DNA from: DATKPE01 sp035524335
GTDB lineage: Bacteria > Bacteroidota > Ignavibacteria > UBA10030 > SZUA-254
Direction: 5' to 3'
Assembly (NCBI GenBank): GCA_035524335.1
Contig: DATKPE010000061.1
Coordinates: 62,001-126,000 of the forward strand
Length of the DNA stretch: 64,000 nt
How positions within the stretch are numbered: the first letter of the stretch is position 1; each line of letters opens with the position of its first letter. The position numbers and the translations under genes are program-made. Shown here one piece after another: positions 61,488 to 64,000 of the stretch. Under the pieces are notes generated by a model. It was not told where the DNA came from. It made no database searches and was given only the letters and a program-made list of their open reading frames with translations.

Positions 61488-63083
61488 TCAGGCGCGGGAG
61501 GCCGGCCCGGCATCCTTCACACCCGGAGGAACCTGAGCGGCGAATTGGGTGAAATTTTTATGAAACAGACCGGCGAGATGGGAGGCCTTCTCGTCGTAGG
61601 CCCCCGGATCGCTCCAGGTCGACCGGGGCGTCAGGACTTCGTCCGGCACTCCGGGAACATGTTCCGGAATCTGAAGACCGAACAACGGATCTTTTCTGAC
61701 CGGTACGGCGGCCAGCGAGCCGTCAAGCGCCGCTGAGATCATCGCCCGCGTATGGGCGATTTTCATCCTCCTGCCGGTGCCGTACGGGCCGCCGCTCCAC
61801 CCGGTGTTCACAAGCCAACAGCGGGCATTGTGTTTCCTGATCCGATCGTCAAGCATCTTCGCATAGACGCCGGGGTGGTGAACCATGAACGGGGCGCCGA
61901 AACAGGTGCTGAACGTCGCCTGCGGTTCCTTCCCGAGCCCCTTTTCCGTCCCCGCGACTTTTGCGGTATAGCCGGAAATAAAATGATACTGCGCCTGCTC
62001 GGGTGTGAGCAGTGAAATGGGAGGGAGGACGCCGAAGGCATCCGCCGTCAGCATGATGATGTTCGACGGATGGCCGCCGAGGCCGTCGCGGACCGCATTG
62101 TCGATGAAGGCGAGCGGATAGGCCGATCGGGTGTTTTCCGTCAGGGAAGCGTCGTCGAGATCGAGCCGCCGGTTCTTTGCATCAATCATGACGTTTTCGA
62201 GCACCGTCCCGAACCGGCGGGTTGTATCGTAGATCTGGGGCTCGGCTTCCCGTGACAGCTTGATGACTTTGGCGTAACAGCCCCCCTCGAAATTAAATAC
62301 CCCGTTGTCGCTCCAGCCGTGTTCGTCGTCGCCGATGAGCATTCTGTGGGGATCGGCGGAAAGTGTGGTCTTTCCGGTTCCGGACAGCCCGAAAAAGATT
62401 GCAACGTCGCCGGACGCGCCGGTATTGGCCGAACAGTGCATCGGGAACACGCCGCGGAGGGGAAGAAGGTAATTCATGATGGTGAAAATGGACTTTTTGA
62501 TTTCACCCGCGTAACTGGTTCCGCCGATGAGGACCAGCTTTTTTGTGAAATTGATGATTACGTACACCTCGGAATTTGTTCCGTCGATCTCCGGGATCGA
62601 ATGAAAACGCGGAGTGTCGATCACGGTAAATTCCGGCTGGTGCCCCGCGAGTTCCTCCGGCGAGGCCTTCAGAAACATAATGCGTGAAAAGAGACTGTGC
62701 CATGCTGATTCGGTGATAATGCGGATCGGCAGGCGGTATCGCGGATCCGCCCCCGCGAAGCAGTCCTGGACGAACAGTTCCCGTCCCTCGATATAAGACA
62801 GCAGCCGTTTGTACAGATTATCGAATTGTGCCGGCTCGATCGGTTTGTTGACTTTTCCCCACCAGATGTGCTGTTCGCTCTCCCCTTCGCGGACGATGAA
62901 CTTGTCGTTGGGTGACCGGCCGGTGTGATGACCCGTGCGGACGACGAACGGTCCGCGATGGGCCAGAACACCTTCATGGCGGCGGATCGCTTCTTCGATC
63001 AGCGCCGCTGTGGAAAAATTCCAGTACTCCGCGGCGGTATTGCGGATGCCGTATATATCGAGCGTATGAAGAGAACGATGCAT
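61488..63083 (-). CDS. pckA: Phosphoenolpyruvate carboxykinase (ATP)
   Basis: 531 residues from the ATG at 63081-63083 with AAAGGA upstream. The frame is open a further 82 codons, but that part has no family match and crosses the promoter. Motifs: RTGHHTGRSPNDKFIV, the P-loop GLSGTGKTTLSADPHR, GDDEHGWSDNGVFNFEGGCYAK and NTGWSGGPYG. It converts oxaloacetate and ATP to PEP, CO2 and ADP, the first gluconeogenic step. Divergent from the transporter gene. Confidence 0.97.
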   Translation of the reverse strand: MHRSLHTLDIYGIRNTAAEYWNFSTAALIEEAIRRHEGVLAHRGPFVVRTGHHTGRSPNDKFIVREGESEQHIWWGKVNKPIEPAQFDNLYKRLLSYIEGRELFVQDCFAGADPRYRLPIRIITESAWHSLFSRIMFLKASPEELAGHQPEFTVIDTPRFHSIPEIDGTNSEVYVIINFTKKLVLIGGTSYAGEIKKSIFTIMNYLLPLRGVFPMHCSANTGASGDVAIFFGLSGTGKTTLSADPHRMLIGDDEHGWSDNGVFNFEGGCYAKVIKLSREAEPQIYDTTRRFGTVLENVMIDAKNRRLDLDDASLTENTRSAYPLAFIDNAVRDGLGGHPSNIIMLTADAFGVLPPISLLTPEQAQYHFISGYTAKVAGTEKGLGKEPQATFSTCFGAPFMVHHPGVYAKMLDDRIRKHNARCWLVNTGWSGGPYGTGRRMKIAHTRAMISAALDGSLAAVPVRKDPLFGLQIPEHVPGVPDEVLTPRSTWSDPGAYDEKASHLAGLFHKNFTQFAAQVPPGVKDAGPASRA

Positions 63084-63121
63084 TGATTTCCTTTCAGGAA
63101 CGTGTGCAATTTGATTGGCAA

Positions 63122-63150
63122 AAGATACAGAAAATTCGGGAGAGGAACAA
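63122..63150 (-). promoter_or_regulatory. Promoter of pckA
   Basis: On the minus strand TTGTTC (63145-63150), 17 bp, TATCTT (63122-63127). It gives a leader of about 30 bases. Confidence 0.6.
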
Positions 63151-63195
63151 CGGCCGGACGCGGAAAACCGGAGAAACCGGATACGGCGGAGCGCC

Positions 63196-63224
63196 TTGAT
63201 ATTCGCGCTGGAGTTCTGTATGTT
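63196..63224 (+). promoter_or_regulatory. Promoter of the POT-family transporter
   Basis: TTGATA (63196-63201), 17 bp, TATGTT (63219-63224). The -10 hexamer overlaps the first of two direct repeats. Confidence 0.55.
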
Positions 63225-63255
63225 CCGGATATTTGTCGCATAATTGTTCCGGATA
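63221..63255. repeat. Direct repeat pair TGTTCCGGATA
   Basis: Two identical 11-bp copies at 63221-63231 and 63245-63255, centre distance 24 bp. They flank the expected transcription start of the transporter, where a repressor could bind. Confidence 0.5.
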
Positions 63256-63261
63256 ATCCGC

Positions 63262-64000
63262 ATGAGCGTTCGCGAATCGCTGCAGAAAATCAGACACGGG
63301 TTCCACTCCACCTTCTGGGTGGCCAACATTACGGAGCTGTTTGAGCGGCTTGCCTACTACGGCCCCCAGGCGGTGCTTGCGATCTACCTTCATGAGCACC
63401 TGAATCTTTCGAGCGAGCAGACAACCTGGCTGATCGGGTATTACGGGTTCGTGGTCTGGTTCATGCCGGTGATCGGCGGGACGCTGGCCGACCGGTTCGG
63501 GTTCCGGCGCACCCTCGCGGGGGCCTTCATGATACTGGCGATCGGGAACTTCCTCCTCGGATCGCTCTCGGCGCCGTGGATGGGTGCTGTCAGGGACGCC
63601 CTTCCCCTCTTCGGGCTCATGCATCTGCTCATGCTTATTCCCGCCATGGGACCGGCGGTGGTGAAGCCGGTCGTGGTCGGAACGACCGCGCATGCCGCAA
63701 AGGAAGAGGTCAGATCCATCGGGTATTCGATTTATTATACGATTGTGAACATCGGCGCCGCACTCGGGCCCATTGTCGCGTCGATCGTCAGAAAATCCGT
63801 CGGCGTGGAGGATGTGTTTCTGGTCAGCGCGGGGACGACCCTGACGATGGCCGTTGTTACGCTGATTTTCTACCGGGAACCCGTGAGAGAACCGGGACGG
63901 CGGGTGACGAGGATGTCGGACGCGTTCGTCAACCTCTTCAGGGTGCTGATGAACCCCAGGTTCGTCATATTTCTCCTCATCTTCTCGGGATTCTGGGTGA
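63262..64000 (+). CDS. POT/PTR-family peptide transporter (3' truncated by window)
   Basis: The first 246 residues are visible and the frame is open to the window end. The N-terminal helix motif ITELFERLAYYGPQAVLAIYL matches the ExxER-type signature of proton-coupled oligopeptide transporters. YYTIVNIGAALGPIVAS is the PTR2-type motif in TM5. IGGTLADRFGFRRT matches the MFS loop 2-3 motif. It probably imports di- or tripeptides with protons. Gluconeogenic pckA lies divergently, in line with growth on peptides. Substrate inference is at family level. Confidence 0.88.
   Translation, partial: MSVRESLQKIRHGFHSTFWVANITELFERLAYYGPQAVLAIYLHEHLNLSSEQTTWLIGYYGFVVWFMPVIGGTLADRFGFRRTLAGAFMILAIGNFLLGSLSAPWMGAVRDALPLFGLMHLLMLIPAMGPAVVKPVVVGTTAHAAKEEVRSIGYSIYYTIVNIGAALGPIVASIVRKSVGVEDVFLVSAGTTLTMAVVTLIFYREPVREPGRRVTRMSDAFVNLFRVLMNPRFVIFLLIFSGFWV

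Noticed and set aside
1..64000. CRISPR arrays, insertion sequences, prophage or integron features
   Set aside because: No regularly spaced repeats, no transposase, integrase or phage proteins, and no target-site duplications were seen; all gene blocks are of housekeeping or ordinary accessory kind.

Overview
This 64 kb window is chromosomal DNA from a GC-rich Gram-negative bacterium, centred on a replication-origin neighbourhood. Evidence for the cell type: two complete RND/MFP/TolC efflux operons, outer-membrane lipoproteins with lipoboxes, a YidC with a large periplasmic domain, and a LolB-like lipoprotein. A DUF4292-type lipoprotein, large TPR proteins, a bacilliredoxin, DUF2461 and a korDABC 2-oxoacid:ferredoxin oxidoreductase together suggest the Bacteroidota/Chlorobiota-Ignavibacteria (FCB) group. 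That placement is inference from gene content only. Promoter-like hexamers read by eye resemble the E. coli sigma-70 pattern with 17-bp spacers rather than the Bacteroides type.

Layout. 1-24.9 kb: end of an aldehyde dehydrogenase; RND operon 1 (tetR-tolC-mfp-rnd) with a Tat-type metallo-hydrolase behind it; a DUF3108 protein; marR-yceI divergent from a two-gene membrane module; korDABC; RND operon 2 (tetR-mfp-rnd-tolC); a bacilliredoxin; typA behind a probable leader attenuator; an aminotransferase. 24.9-33.4 kb, all on the minus strand: DUF2461-murQ-rsmG-mnmG-mnmE-yidC-yidD-rnpA-rpmH read in reverse. 33.4-42.9 kb, plus strand: dnaA-dnaN-recF-dciA(DUF721)-gyrB-gyrA. This is the classical bacterial origin order. 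DnaA-box clusters lie on both sides of dnaA, and an AT-rich tract precedes dnaN. Two parS-type palindromes flank mnmG, but no parAB is in the window.

42.9-64 kb: hutH-like ammonia-lyase and adenosine deaminase in a coupled pair; envelope genes (lipoprotein, CpoB/YbgF-like TPR lipoprotein, TPR-LolB-like-EnvC-like coupled operon); a metallophosphoesterase; a secreted GATase-like protein coupled to a TPR protein; a persulfide dioxygenase-rhodanese fusion; family-5 uracil-DNA glycosylase, SDR and trans-sulfuration enzymes; a threonine-dehydratase-like enzyme coupled to a quinone-reductase-like enzyme; pckA; and the start of a POT-family transporter cut by the window end.

I see no mobile elements, CRISPR arrays, phage genes, tRNA or rRNA genes, and no clearly new multi-gene system. 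The points most worth following are regulatory or residue-level. These are leader attenuators before typA and rpmH, parS sites without parAB, an S-S-G tripeptide in place of A-S-G in the ammonia-lyase, Ala at GyrA position 83, and an EnvC-like protein lacking zinc ligands.
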